Shown here piece after piece: positions 18,601 to 25,710 of a stretch of 55,240 nt of DNA. A program made the position numbers and the translations under genes. How positions within the stretch are numbered: the stretch's first letter is position 1; each line of letters begins with the position of its first letter. The stretch is from NCBI RefSeq assembly GCF_001418255.1, contig NZ_LIPV01000012.1:1-55240 (forward strand). The letters run 5' to 3'. The notes beneath the pieces were generated by a model, which ran no database searches, was not told where the DNA came from, and was given only the letters and a program-made list of their open reading frames with translations. The stretch comes from Thiomonas bhubaneswarensis (GTDB taxonomy: Bacteria; Pseudomonadota; Gammaproteobacteria; Burkholderiales; Burkholderiaceae_C).

Positions 18601-19024
18601 AAAGATCGGCCAGCCGTTGCGCCAGTTGCAGCCGCCGCTGCGCACCCTGCCCCTGAAGGTACTGGCGCAGCGGTTGGCACACGGTCTCGTCCGGCAGATC
18701 GCCCAATAGCCGCATGAGCCGCCAGACCAGCAGTGGCTTGTCCAGCGGCGACTGCGAGGGCGTGGCCGCACGCCCCAGCACCTGCCGGTAGATGCGCCAG
18801 AGAAACCGTCCTGGCAGCTCCACCCTCGTGGCCGCGCAGATGCCGCCGTGTGCGGCCAACGCCATTTTCAGCCACTCTGCGGCGCCATTGCTCTGCACCA
18901 GAACGACCTCTTGCTTCAGAGGCGCCAGCGGCTGCCGCGCCAGAACCTCGAGCACCAGATCGCGCAGCCATTCGAGTCGGTTGCCCTGCAGGATGAACAA
19001 GCCGGGGGGAAGATCGTCAGTCAT
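15605..19024 (-). CDS. recC: exodeoxyribonuclease V gamma subunit RecC
   Basis: RecC is the Chi-recognising scaffold of RecBCD. The 1139-residue protein starts LPPGLFILQGNRLEWLRDLV and has the family segments QSNGAAEWLKMALA, VVLFGASHLP, DIVVMTPDI and LLGMNEGDYPRQ. As expected for RecC it keeps a helicase-like fold without working Walker motifs. It is the first gene of the recC-recB-recD-greB run and is divergent from the toxin-antitoxin genes. Confidence 0.94.
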   Translation of the reverse strand: MTDDLPPGLFILQGNRLEWLRDLVLEVLARQPLAPLKQEVVLVQSNGAAEWLKMALAAHGGICAATRVELPGRFLWRIYRQVLGRAATPSQSPLDKPLLVWRLMRLLGDLPDETVCQPLRQYLQGQGAQRRLQLAQRLADLYDQYQIYRGDWLDAWARDRDVLIDARGQTTPLPEDQRWQPWLWRRVLGELSEAERAGTRAEVQRAFVQALQSPLAAGKLPRRVVLFGASHLPAVVLDALVALSRHAQVLIALPNPCRYHWADIIDGRELLRDAPRRRPLRAEDLAGVSLEAMHAHAHPLLAAWGRQGRDFMRQLDAFDDRASANDSPGLPRLDQFDEAPGDTLLEQVQAAIRDLLPLPEHPRHVMPAADRSVVFHIAHSAQREVEILHDQLLHLLAQPGDRPLRPRDIVVMTPDITPFAPAIRAVFGQYPPGDARFIPFDIADLSARTTEPFLVALDWLLRLPQERILASEVAALFDVPAIARRFGIEPQDRPRLTQWIAGAGVRWGLNTEQRAGLGLGACGEQNTWRFGLRRMLLGYTGAGDDGFAGIVPFDEIGGLDAALVGPLADLLDVLQDWWRTAREGATPLQWAQRARDLLDAISQPQDLRERETRASLDDALSSWVEHCASAGFNEAVPLEVLGEAWLSGLDEAASGGRFLAGGVTFCTLMPLRSIPFEVVCLLGMNEGDYPRQSPRSDFDLLHQPGQYRPGDRARREDDRYLMLEALLSARRMLYVSWAGRSARDNTEQPPSVLVAQLRDYLAAGWQGEADAHGKPGDLLAQRTTVHPLQPFSRRYFEGDAQLFTYAREWRQAHTGPTATAQESPKFEPWTEPLTVQQLARFLKNPVKTFFRARLDVVFDELQTHDDDEVFSLDPLDRYALRDRLIEDPHALTCDDAQAVLARRAQRELGSGVLPMRHLGERVAVSLVRDVQPALACWQTLAQAYPEAVDKLRLNLGLFGLQIDDWLEGLRSGGRKKVWLELSASKLCDGDGKVRADRLLEAWVRQIVASSCGHSVGGVLVGLDARIEVPPLGKDEATGHLLALLQAWHDGMREPLPFTARTALADLKDGKGQQAYDGGFNNAPEVQEPCLARMFPGYAALAADGRLAAYTATLFKPLFDWAQQATVFVHDTNVGDGDTP

Positions 19025-19075
19025 GGCAGGAGCGTACAGGAGCAGGACGGCATACGGTAAGGCGGACGATGAGTC

Positions 19076-19092
19076 TTGCCAATTTTTGCCAA
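19076..19092 (+). promoter_or_regulatory. direct repeats upstream of the antitoxin, candidate operator
   Basis: TTGCCAA occurs at 19076-19082 and again at 19086-19092, one helical turn (10 bp) apart, about 20 bp before the antitoxin start. Ribbon-helix-helix antitoxins normally bind such short repeats and repress their own operon, so this is a plausible site. No binding is shown by sequence alone. Confidence 0.4.
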
Positions 19093-19110
19093 AAGACCTA
19101 CCCTTGCACC

Positions 19111-19362
19111 ATGAGCACGATGAACATTTCTCTCCCAGACACCCTGAAATCCTTCGTGGACGAACAGGTCAGCCAGCGTGGCTATGGCACGAGCAGCGAG
19201 TACGTGCGCGAGTTGATCCGCAAGGACCAGGAACGTCTGCAACTGCGCAGCTTGCTGTTGGCCGGGGCCGCGTCGGCGCCGACGGCACCAGCCGATGTCG
19301 GCTACTTTGACGGGCTGCGGGATCGGGTGCGCAATAACCCCAAGGCCGACGCTCGCGGGTGA
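19111..19362 (+). CDS. ParD-like ribbon-helix-helix antitoxin
   Basis: The 83-residue protein begins MSTMNISLPDTLKSFVDEQV, the beta strand and first helix of a ParD-type ribbon-helix-helix DNA-binding domain, continues with YGTSSEYVRELIRKDQER, and ends in a flexible Ala/Pro-rich tail that would wrap the toxin. ATG at 19111 is used; ATG at 19120 is possible. The gene overlaps the toxin gene by 4 bp, the standard order with antitoxin first. Confidence 0.85.
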   Translation: MSTMNISLPDTLKSFVDEQVSQRGYGTSSEYVRELIRKDQERLQLRSLLLAGAASAPTAPADVGYFDGLRDRVRNNPKADARG

Positions 19363-19688
19363 AAGCCAAGCCTGTCATCCCGCGTGGGCAGGCCCATCGT
19401 GATGTGGAAGAGGCTATTGCCCACTATCTGAGTGAGGCAGGCGAAAGCGTGGCGCTCGATTTCATCTCCGCCCTGGAGAAGGCCTACGGCCATATCGGCC
19501 GCCACCCGACCACGGGCTCGCCGCGCTACGCCCTTGAGCTCGCCATTCCGGGGCTGCGCGCCTGGGCGCTGACCCGCTACCCGCACCTCGTGTTTTACGT
19601 CGAGCATCCGAGTCACATCGATGTTTGGCGCGTACTGCACGCACGGCGCGACATCCCCGCGTGGATGCAAGAGCCCGACGAAGTCTGA
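19359..19688 (+). CDS. ParE/RelE-superfamily toxin
   Basis: This 109-residue protein has the ParE fold pattern: an N-terminal strand, AHRDVEEAIAHYL, ALDFISALEKAYGHIGRHPTTGS, and a C-terminal LTRYPHLVFYVEHPSHIDVWRVLHARRD. ParE toxins usually poison DNA gyrase, RelE relatives cleave mRNA; sequence alone favours ParE because of the partner. The start is GTG at 19359, overlapping the antitoxin stop. It appears intact. Confidence 0.83.
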   Translation: MKAKPVIPRGQAHRDVEEAIAHYLSEAGESVALDFISALEKAYGHIGRHPTTGSPRYALELAIPGLRAWALTRYPHLVFYVEHPSHIDVWRVLHARRDIPAWMQEPDEV

Positions 19689-19738
19689 CGGTCTGTCGCC
19701 TGGGTCCTTGACCTCTGCAGATGACGCATCAGGACATT

Positions 19739-19766
19739 TTGACCCGCATTCGACGTCTTCTAGTAT
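19739..19766 (+). promoter_or_regulatory. possible promoter of the formate dehydrogenase operon
   Basis: TTGACC (19739-19744) and TAGTAT (19761-19766) are 16 bp apart, 66 bp before the first formate dehydrogenase gene. A TATAAG follows at 19771 and could be an alternative -10. The long leader is otherwise featureless. Confidence 0.35.
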
Positions 19767-19831
19767 TTGCTATAAGGTATGTTCATGCAGTCGTTCCCGA
19801 CCAAGCGCAACAAGGCTTCGGTACAAAAACC

Positions 19832-21619
19832 ATGACAACTTCCACCCATATGCCCGACGCCGTGCCGCTGGGCTCAGCCGACGACATGCGCAGCCGCCTG
19901 CGTCGCAAGAGCAGGCTCAAGGGCCGTCAGGCCGATCCTGTGTCGATCGCCGAGGTTCAGGCGCTCATCGGTCTTGCCCCCCATCGCCGCGACATGCTGA
20001 TTGAGAATCTGCACAAGCTCAACGACGCATGGCACGGTCTGCACGACCGCCACCTGGTTGCGCTCGCGCGCGAGATGAACATCCCGATGGCCGAGGTGTT
20101 CGAGGTCGCGACCTTCTATCACCACTTCGAGGTGCTGCGCGGCGACGATCGACCGGCCGCGCTGACGGTGCGTGTCTGCAATGGCCTGTCGTGCGAGCTG
20201 GCGGGTGCGAAAGACCTGCTGCAACGCTTGCCAGCGCTGCTCGGCACCGAGGTGCGCGTGGTAGCCGCGCCGTGCGTGGGCCGCTGCGAGCAGGCGCCGG
20301 TGGCCGTGGTCGGACAGGCACCCGTCGTCCACGCGAAGACGGTGGACGTTCAAGCCGCGGCGCAAGCGCGCGCCGTGCTTCATCGCGCGGCGACCGACGA
20401 CGCGGTCTTCGACCCTGCCGCCGCCGGCCCTTGCGCGATCACCACTTCGCCTGACGAGATTTCGCCCGCCTACGTTGGCTTTGATGCTTACCGCGCCCGG
20501 GGCGGCTACCGGCTCGCGGCGGCGGTTGCCTCGGGCGCCAGGCCTGCCGACGAGGTGCTCAAGGCGATGACCGACTCAGGGCTGCGCGGTCTGGGTGGCG
20601 CGGGCTTCCCCGCAGGGCGCAAGTGGAGCATCGTGCGCGACTATCCGGCTCCGCGCCTGATGGCGGTCAACATCGACGAAGGCGAGCCCGGCACGTTCAA
20701 GGACCGTACCTATCTCGAGCGCGACCCGCACCGTTTTCTCGAGGGCATGCTGATTGCCGCAAAGGTCGTCGGCATCGATGCCTGCTACATCTATATGCGC
20801 GACGAGTACCACGGCTGCCGCGCACTGCTGACCAAGGAGCTCGAACGCCTGCGCGCCGATCCGCCCTTCGAGCTTCCGCTAATTGAACTGCGTCGCGGCG
20901 CCGGTGCCTACATCTGCGGTGAAGAGTCTGCGATGATCGAGAGCATCGAGGGCAAGCGGGGCGAGCCACGCATGCGCCCGCCGTACATCGCGCAGATCGG
21001 TCTGTTCGGCCGACCGACGCTGGAGCACAACTTCGAGACCCTGTACTGGGTGCGTGACATCGTCGAGCGTGGCCCGGCTTGGTTCAGCGGTCACGGGCGC
21101 AACGGCCGCAAGGGGCTGCGCTCCTTCAGCGTCAGTGGCCGCGTGCGCGAGCCTGGGGTCAAGCTCGCGCCGGCAGGCATCACCCTGCGCGAACTCATCG
21201 ACGAATACTGCGGCGGCATGCTGGCCGGGCATGAGCTTTATGCCTACCTGCCCGGCGGCGCCTCCGGCGGCATCCTCCCGGCCTCGATGGCCGACATTCC
21301 CCTCGACTTCGACACCTTGCAGCCGCACGGCTGTTTCATCGGCTCCGCGGCAGTAATCGTGCTGAGCGACAAGGACCGGGCGCGCGACGCAGCACTCAAC
21401 ATGATGCGCTTCTTCGAACATGAAAGCTGTGGTCAGTGCACGCCGTGTCGCGTGGGAACGGCCAAGGCAGCGCAGTTGATGCAAGCGTCGCACTGGGATC
21501 ATGCAACGCTGGAAGACCTGAACCAGGTGATGATCGACGCATCGATCTGCGGTCTCGGCCAGGCCGCGCCGAACCCGGTGCGCTGTGTGCAGAAATACTT
21601 TGCGAAAGAGGTGGTCTGA
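19832..21619 (+). CDS. NAD-dependent formate dehydrogenase, fused gamma-beta (NuoE-NuoF) subunit
   Basis: This subunit carries electrons from formate oxidation to NAD+ in the cytoplasm. Residues 1-180 are NuoE-like with a thioredoxin-type [2Fe-2S] site (C116, C121, C148, C152). The rest is NuoF-like, with FMN/NADH segments GLRGLGGAGFPAGRKW and EGEPGTFKDRTYLE, and a [4Fe-4S] site CGQCTPC (C533, C536, C539 and C573). In Cupriavidus-type enzymes these are two genes, fdsG and fdsB; here they are one, as in the Methylobacterium FDH1 beta subunit. ATG at 19832 is chosen because the longer frame upstream has no family similarity. It stops immediately before the catalytic gene. Confidence 0.92.
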   Translation: MTTSTHMPDAVPLGSADDMRSRLRRKSRLKGRQADPVSIAEVQALIGLAPHRRDMLIENLHKLNDAWHGLHDRHLVALAREMNIPMAEVFEVATFYHHFEVLRGDDRPAALTVRVCNGLSCELAGAKDLLQRLPALLGTEVRVVAAPCVGRCEQAPVAVVGQAPVVHAKTVDVQAAAQARAVLHRAATDDAVFDPAAAGPCAITTSPDEISPAYVGFDAYRARGGYRLAAAVASGARPADEVLKAMTDSGLRGLGGAGFPAGRKWSIVRDYPAPRLMAVNIDEGEPGTFKDRTYLERDPHRFLEGMLIAAKVVGIDACYIYMRDEYHGCRALLTKELERLRADPPFELPLIELRRGAGAYICGEESAMIESIEGKRGEPRMRPPYIAQIGLFGRPTLEHNFETLYWVRDIVERGPAWFSGHGRNGRKGLRSFSVSGRVREPGVKLAPAGITLRELIDEYCGGMLAGHELYAYLPGGASGGILPASMADIPLDFDTLQPHGCFIGSAAVIVLSDKDRARDAALNMMRFFEHESCGQCTPCRVGTAKAAQLMQASHWDHATLEDLNQVMIDASICGLGQAAPNPVRCVQKYFAKEVV

Positions 21620-24496
21620 ATGAACGCACCCTCCCCCACATTCGCGCCGCCGAGCACGATCGACTTCGAGCTCGACGGCAAGCCGGTGCAGGCCTTCGAA
21701 GGTGAGACCATCCTCGAGGTGGCCGACCGCCACGGCCTGTCGATCCCGCGGCTGTGTTTCAAGCCGGGTTATCGCCCCGACGGCAATTGCCGCTCCTGCG
21801 TCGTCGAGATCGACGGTGAGCGCACGCTCGCGCCGAGCTGCTGCCGCGCCCCCGCCGCCGGCATGAAGGTCAAGGCGACCAGCGAGCGTGCCCTCAAAAG
21901 CCAGAAGATGGTGCTGGAGATGCTGCTCTCTGACATGCCGACGCAGGGGCACAAATGGATCGGCGACGATGCAACGCTGCAGCACGGCGAGCTGAGTGAC
22001 TGGGCGCAGCGCATGCAGGTCTCGGTTCGCCCGGCGCTGGCGGCGATTGCGCGCACACAACCCGCGCCTGATCTTTCGCATCCGGCGATGGCGGTCAACC
22101 TGGATGCGTGCATCCAGTGCAATCGCTGCGTGCGCGCCTGCCGCGAAGAGCAGATGAACGACGTGATCGGCTACGCTTTCCGCGGGCATGAGAGCGCGAT
22201 CGTCTTCGACTTGCAGGACGACATGGGCGACAGCACCTGCGTGGCCTGCGGCGAGTGCGTGCAGGCCTGCCCCACCGGGGCGCTGATGCCCAAGAGCCAC
22301 ATCGGTGCGCAGGCGGTCGACCGCAAGGTCGATTCGGTCTGTCCGTTCTGCGGCGTCGGCTGCCTGCTTACCTACAACGTGAAAGACGAAGTCATCGTCA
22401 GCGTCGACGGCCGCGATGGCCCGGCGAACCACGGCCGTCTGTGCGTGAAGGGCCGGTTCGGTTTCGACTACGCACACCATCCGCAGCGACTGACCAAGCC
22501 CCTGATCCGCAAGCCCGGCGTGCCGAAGAATCCTGACGCGCTCGGCGACCCGACGAACTGGCGCGAGATGTTTCGCGAAGCGAGCTGGGATGAAGCGCTC
22601 GATCTGGCGGCAGGCAAGCTCAAGTTCTTGCGCGACACACATGGCCCCAAGGCGCTCGCCGGCTTCGGCTCCGCCAAGGGCAGCAACGAAGAGGCCTACC
22701 TGTTCCAGAAGCTGGTGCGCACCGGCTTCGGCAGCAATAACGTCGATCACTGCACGCGGCTTTGCCATGCGTCCAGCGTCGCCGCGCTGCTCGAAGGCGT
22801 CGGCTCGGGCGCGGTCAGCAACCAGGTCAACGACGTCGAGCACGCGGGTCTCATCCTCGTCATCGGCTCGAACCCGACCGCCAACCACCCCGTCGCCGCG
22901 ACGTGGATGAAAAACGCCGCCAGGCGCGGCACGAAGATCGTGCTCGCCGATCCGCGCGTCACCGACATCGGCAAGTACGCATGGCGCACGCTGCAGTTCC
23001 GCGCAGACACCGATGTGGCGCTGCTCAACGCCATGATCCACACCGTGATCGACGAAGGCCTGGTCGATGCCGATTTCGTCGCGCGCCGCGCCTCCAACTT
23101 CGAGGCGCTCAAGGAGAACGTCAAAGGCTACAGCGCCGAGGCGATGGCGCCGATCTGCGGCATTCCGGCCGAGACCATCCGTGAGGTGGCGCGCGAGTTC
23201 GCGACCAGCAAGGGTTCGATGATTCTGTGGGGCATGGGCATCAGCCAGCATGTGCACGGCACCGACAACGCCCGCTGCCTGATCGCGCTGGTCACCGTGA
23301 CCGGCCAGATCGGCAAGCCTGGCAGCGGCTTGCATCCGCTGCGCGGGCAGAACAATGTGCAGGGCGCGAGCGACGCCGGGCTGATCCCGATGATGTACCC
23401 GAACTACCAGCGGGTGGACAACGCGAAAGCGCACGACTGGTTCGAAGCGTTCTGGAACACCCGACTCGACAGCCAGCCCGGCTACACCGTGGTCGAGATC
23501 ATGCACAAGGCGCTCGCGCCTGACAGCGACCCGCACAAGATTCGCGGCATGTACATCATGGGCGAGAACCCGGCGATGAGCGACCCCGATCTGAACCACG
23601 CGCGCCACGCGCTAGCATCGCTCGAACATCTGGTCGTGCAGGACATCTTCATGACCGAGACGGCACTTCTGGCCGATGTCGTGCTGCCAGCCAGCGCGTG
23701 GCCTGAAAAGACCGGCACGGTCACCAACACCGACCGCATGGTGCAGATGGGTCGCCGCGCGCTGAACCCGCCCGGCGATGCCAGGCCCGATCTCTGGATC
23801 ATCCAGGAAATGGCCCGACGCATGGGCCTGGCATGGAACTACCAGGGCCCCGAGTGTGGCGTCGCCGAGGTGTATGAGGAAATGCGGCAGGCGATGCACG
23901 AGGCGATTGAAGGCATCACCTGGGAGCGCATCGAGCGCGAGCAGAGCGTGACCTACCCGTGTCTGTCGGCGGACGATCCTGGCCAGCCGACGGTGTTCGT
24001 CGACGACTTCCCCACCCAGGACGGACGCGTCAAGCTGGTGCCCGCAGACCTCATCCCCGCCAACGAACGCCCCGATGCCGACTATCCCTTCGTGCTCATC
24101 ACAGGGCGGCAACTGGAGCACTGGCACACCGGCAGCATGACCCGACGCGCTACTGTGCTCGACGCGATCGAGCCCATCGCCACGGCATCGATGAATGGCG
24201 CCGACCTTCAGAGGCTGGGCCTGCAGCCCGGCGACACCATCACCGTCAAATCACGTCGCGGCGAGGTGGTGATCACCGTTCGACGTGACGACGGCACGCC
24301 GACCAACGCCGTTTTCATCCCCTTCGCCTACTACGAAGCGGCGGCCAACCTGTTGACCAACCCGGCACTGGACCCCTTCGGCAAGATCCCGGAGTTCAAG
24401 TACTGCGCGGTTGCCGTCACGCCCGGCGGCACGCCGGTTCCCACGGTGGGCTATCGCCGCGAAAGCCCATCGCCCGCAGAGGCAACGCCCTTCTAA
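21620..24496 (+). CDS. NAD-dependent formate dehydrogenase, catalytic alpha subunit
   Basis: This is the molybdenum or tungsten bis-MGD subunit that oxidises formate to CO2. The order is a plant-type [2Fe-2S] domain (C46, C57, C60, C74), a ferredoxin-like region with CIQCNRC and CVACGECVQACP (164-217), a [4Fe-4S] site with CPFCGVGC (241-248), and the MopB domain. The metal-ligating residue is C382 in DHCTRLCHASS, so it is a cysteine, not a selenocysteine, enzyme. The C-terminal molydopterin-binding domain includes LITGRQLEHWHTGSMTRR. The 958-residue length is typical. Whether the metal is Mo or W cannot be read from sequence. Confidence 0.94.
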   Translation: MNAPSPTFAPPSTIDFELDGKPVQAFEGETILEVADRHGLSIPRLCFKPGYRPDGNCRSCVVEIDGERTLAPSCCRAPAAGMKVKATSERALKSQKMVLEMLLSDMPTQGHKWIGDDATLQHGELSDWAQRMQVSVRPALAAIARTQPAPDLSHPAMAVNLDACIQCNRCVRACREEQMNDVIGYAFRGHESAIVFDLQDDMGDSTCVACGECVQACPTGALMPKSHIGAQAVDRKVDSVCPFCGVGCLLTYNVKDEVIVSVDGRDGPANHGRLCVKGRFGFDYAHHPQRLTKPLIRKPGVPKNPDALGDPTNWREMFREASWDEALDLAAGKLKFLRDTHGPKALAGFGSAKGSNEEAYLFQKLVRTGFGSNNVDHCTRLCHASSVAALLEGVGSGAVSNQVNDVEHAGLILVIGSNPTANHPVAATWMKNAARRGTKIVLADPRVTDIGKYAWRTLQFRADTDVALLNAMIHTVIDEGLVDADFVARRASNFEALKENVKGYSAEAMAPICGIPAETIREVAREFATSKGSMILWGMGISQHVHGTDNARCLIALVTVTGQIGKPGSGLHPLRGQNNVQGASDAGLIPMMYPNYQRVDNAKAHDWFEAFWNTRLDSQPGYTVVEIMHKALAPDSDPHKIRGMYIMGENPAMSDPDLNHARHALASLEHLVVQDIFMTETALLADVVLPASAWPEKTGTVTNTDRMVQMGRRALNPPGDARPDLWIIQEMARRMGLAWNYQGPECGVAEVYEEMRQAMHEAIEGITWERIEREQSVTYPCLSADDPGQPTVFVDDFPTQDGRVKLVPADLIPANERPDADYPFVLITGRQLEHWHTGSMTRRATVLDAIEPIATASMNGADLQRLGLQPGDTITVKSRRGEVVITVRRDDGTPTNAVFIPFAYYEAAANLLTNPALDPFGKIPEFKYCAVAVTPGGTPVPTVGYRRESPSPAEATPF

Positions 24497-24520
24497 CCAA
24501 GAAACCAAGGCTTGCCGCGC

Positions 24521-25450
24521 ATGGCTCTACTGCCTGCAGACCTGCTCGAACCGCTGGCCTACGACGCGGTCGATCTGCCGCGTTCGGCAGGTGCGCCGCG
24601 CCTGAGCAGGGCCAAACGCCCGCTGTTGCGCCACATCGTGATCGTCGACGAGCGCGGCAAGCGGCGAACCATCGACATTCCCGCCGAAAGAGCGCTGACC
24701 GTCTTCGTCGACAAGCGCGAGCTGGTCACCCTGATGACGCTGGGCGCATGCCCCGAGTTGCTGGTCCTGGGCTATCTGCTCAACCAGGGTCTGATCGCGA
24801 GGCACGCCGATGTCGACAGCATCGACGTGGACTGGGACGTGAACGCCGCCGCGGTGAAGACACGCGCGGGCATCGAAGACTTCGACGCCAAGACCGCGCA
24901 CAGGGTCGTGACCACGGGGTGCGGACAAGGCACCGTGTTCGGCGAAGCGATGGCCGAGGTGGATGCCATCGAGCTGCCTGCGCCGACCGAGGCGCGCATC
25001 TCCCATGCCACGCTCGCGGTCGTCCTGGAACAGATGCGTCAGCGCCACAGCGTTCACAAGCAAGCTGGCTCCGTGCACGGTTGCGCCCTCTTCAAGGGCA
25101 GCGAGATGCTGGTGTTCGTCGAAGACGTGGGTCGTCACAACGCGATCGACACCATCGCAGGCTGGATGGCCGTGCACGATGTGGCCGGGGGGGACAAAAT
25201 CTTCTACACCACCGGGCGGCTGACCAGCGAAATGGTGATGAAGGCAGCCAAGATGGGCATCCCGATCGTCGCCTCCCGAAATGGCGTGACGGCCATGGGG
25301 CATGAACTGGCGACAAGGCTCGGCATGACCCTGTTCGGCCGGGCGTCGGCTCGACGCTTTCTTTGCTACAGTGGGGCCGATCGCTTCGAGCCCGAAGACG
25401 GCGCAGGCGACGTCCATGCACAAGCCGTGGCAGCCTCCGCCTCGCAGTAG
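24521..25450 (+). CDS. fdhD: FdhD-like formate dehydrogenase accessory sulfurtransferase
   Basis: FdhD passes sulfur to the molybdenum cofactor so that the metal gains its terminal sulfide, which formate dehydrogenases need. The 309-residue protein has ACPELLVLGYLLNQG, the active-site loop TTGCGQGT (C134) and VEDVGRHNAIDTIAGW. E. coli FdhD has CGVC in this loop; here the second cysteine is glycine, a form I associate with the FdsC-type accessory proteins. ATG at 24521 is preferred over TTG at 24512. It follows the alpha subunit by 24 bp and ends the operon. Confidence 0.88.
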   Translation: MALLPADLLEPLAYDAVDLPRSAGAPRLSRAKRPLLRHIVIVDERGKRRTIDIPAERALTVFVDKRELVTLMTLGACPELLVLGYLLNQGLIARHADVDSIDVDWDVNAAAVKTRAGIEDFDAKTAHRVVTTGCGQGTVFGEAMAEVDAIELPAPTEARISHATLAVVLEQMRQRHSVHKQAGSVHGCALFKGSEMLVFVEDVGRHNAIDTIAGWMAVHDVAGGDKIFYTTGRLTSEMVMKAAKMGIPIVASRNGVTAMGHELATRLGMTLFGRASARRFLCYSGADRFEPEDGAGDVHAQAVAASASQ

Positions 25451-25474
25451 CGTTGCAAAGGGAAAGTAGGGACG

Positions 25475-25506
25475 AAAAAAAGCCCAACCTTTCGAGTTGG
25501 GCTTTT
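25475..25506. terminator. bidirectional intrinsic terminator
   Basis: AAAAGCCCAAC (25478-25488) pairs with GTTGGGCTTTT (25496-25506) around a 7-base loop. The T-run is stronger on the minus strand (seven), where it would end the tRNA-Arg transcript; the plus-strand run (four) would end the formate dehydrogenase operon. Confidence 0.85.
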
Positions 25507-25535
25507 CCTCAAATCTCCTGATTTCTCAGGAATGA

Positions 25536-25613
25536 TGGTGCGCCCGGCAGGATTCGAACCCACGACCCCTTGGTTCGTAGCCAAGTACTCTAATCCAACT
25601 GAGCTACGGGCGC
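25536..25613 (-). tRNA. tRNA-Arg(ACG)
   Basis: The minus strand gives a full cloverleaf: acceptor GCGCCCG/CGGGCGC, GCTCAGTTGGATTAGAGT D-arm, anticodon stem CTTGG/CCAAG with loop CTACGAA (anticodon ACG), and T-loop TTCGAAT. The T-stem has two wobble pairs. CCA is encoded at 25538-25536. The ACG anticodon is read as ICG after deamination. Confidence 0.94.
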
Positions 25614-25625
25614 TAAAGAAAAGAA

Positions 25626-25655
25626 ATTATAGACACACTTTTGCGGGCGCGTAAA
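25626..25655 (-). promoter_or_regulatory. tRNA-Arg promoter
   Basis: On the minus strand TTTACG (25655-25650) and a consensus TATAAT (25631-25626) are 18 bp apart, 13 bp before the tRNA. This is the best sigma-70 match in the window. Confidence 0.65.
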
Positions 25656-25710
25656 GCCCCCTGGTGTTTCGCTTCGGCTTGGCTCTGCCGCGCAGGCACA
25701 ATGCCCGTCC

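Noticed and set aside
20879-23608. A 909-codon open frame antisense to the formate dehydrogenase genes
   Set aside because: It mirrors a strongly conserved coding strand, has no recognisable family and low-complexity histidine/alanine/valine content. Long antisense frames are expected at this GC content.
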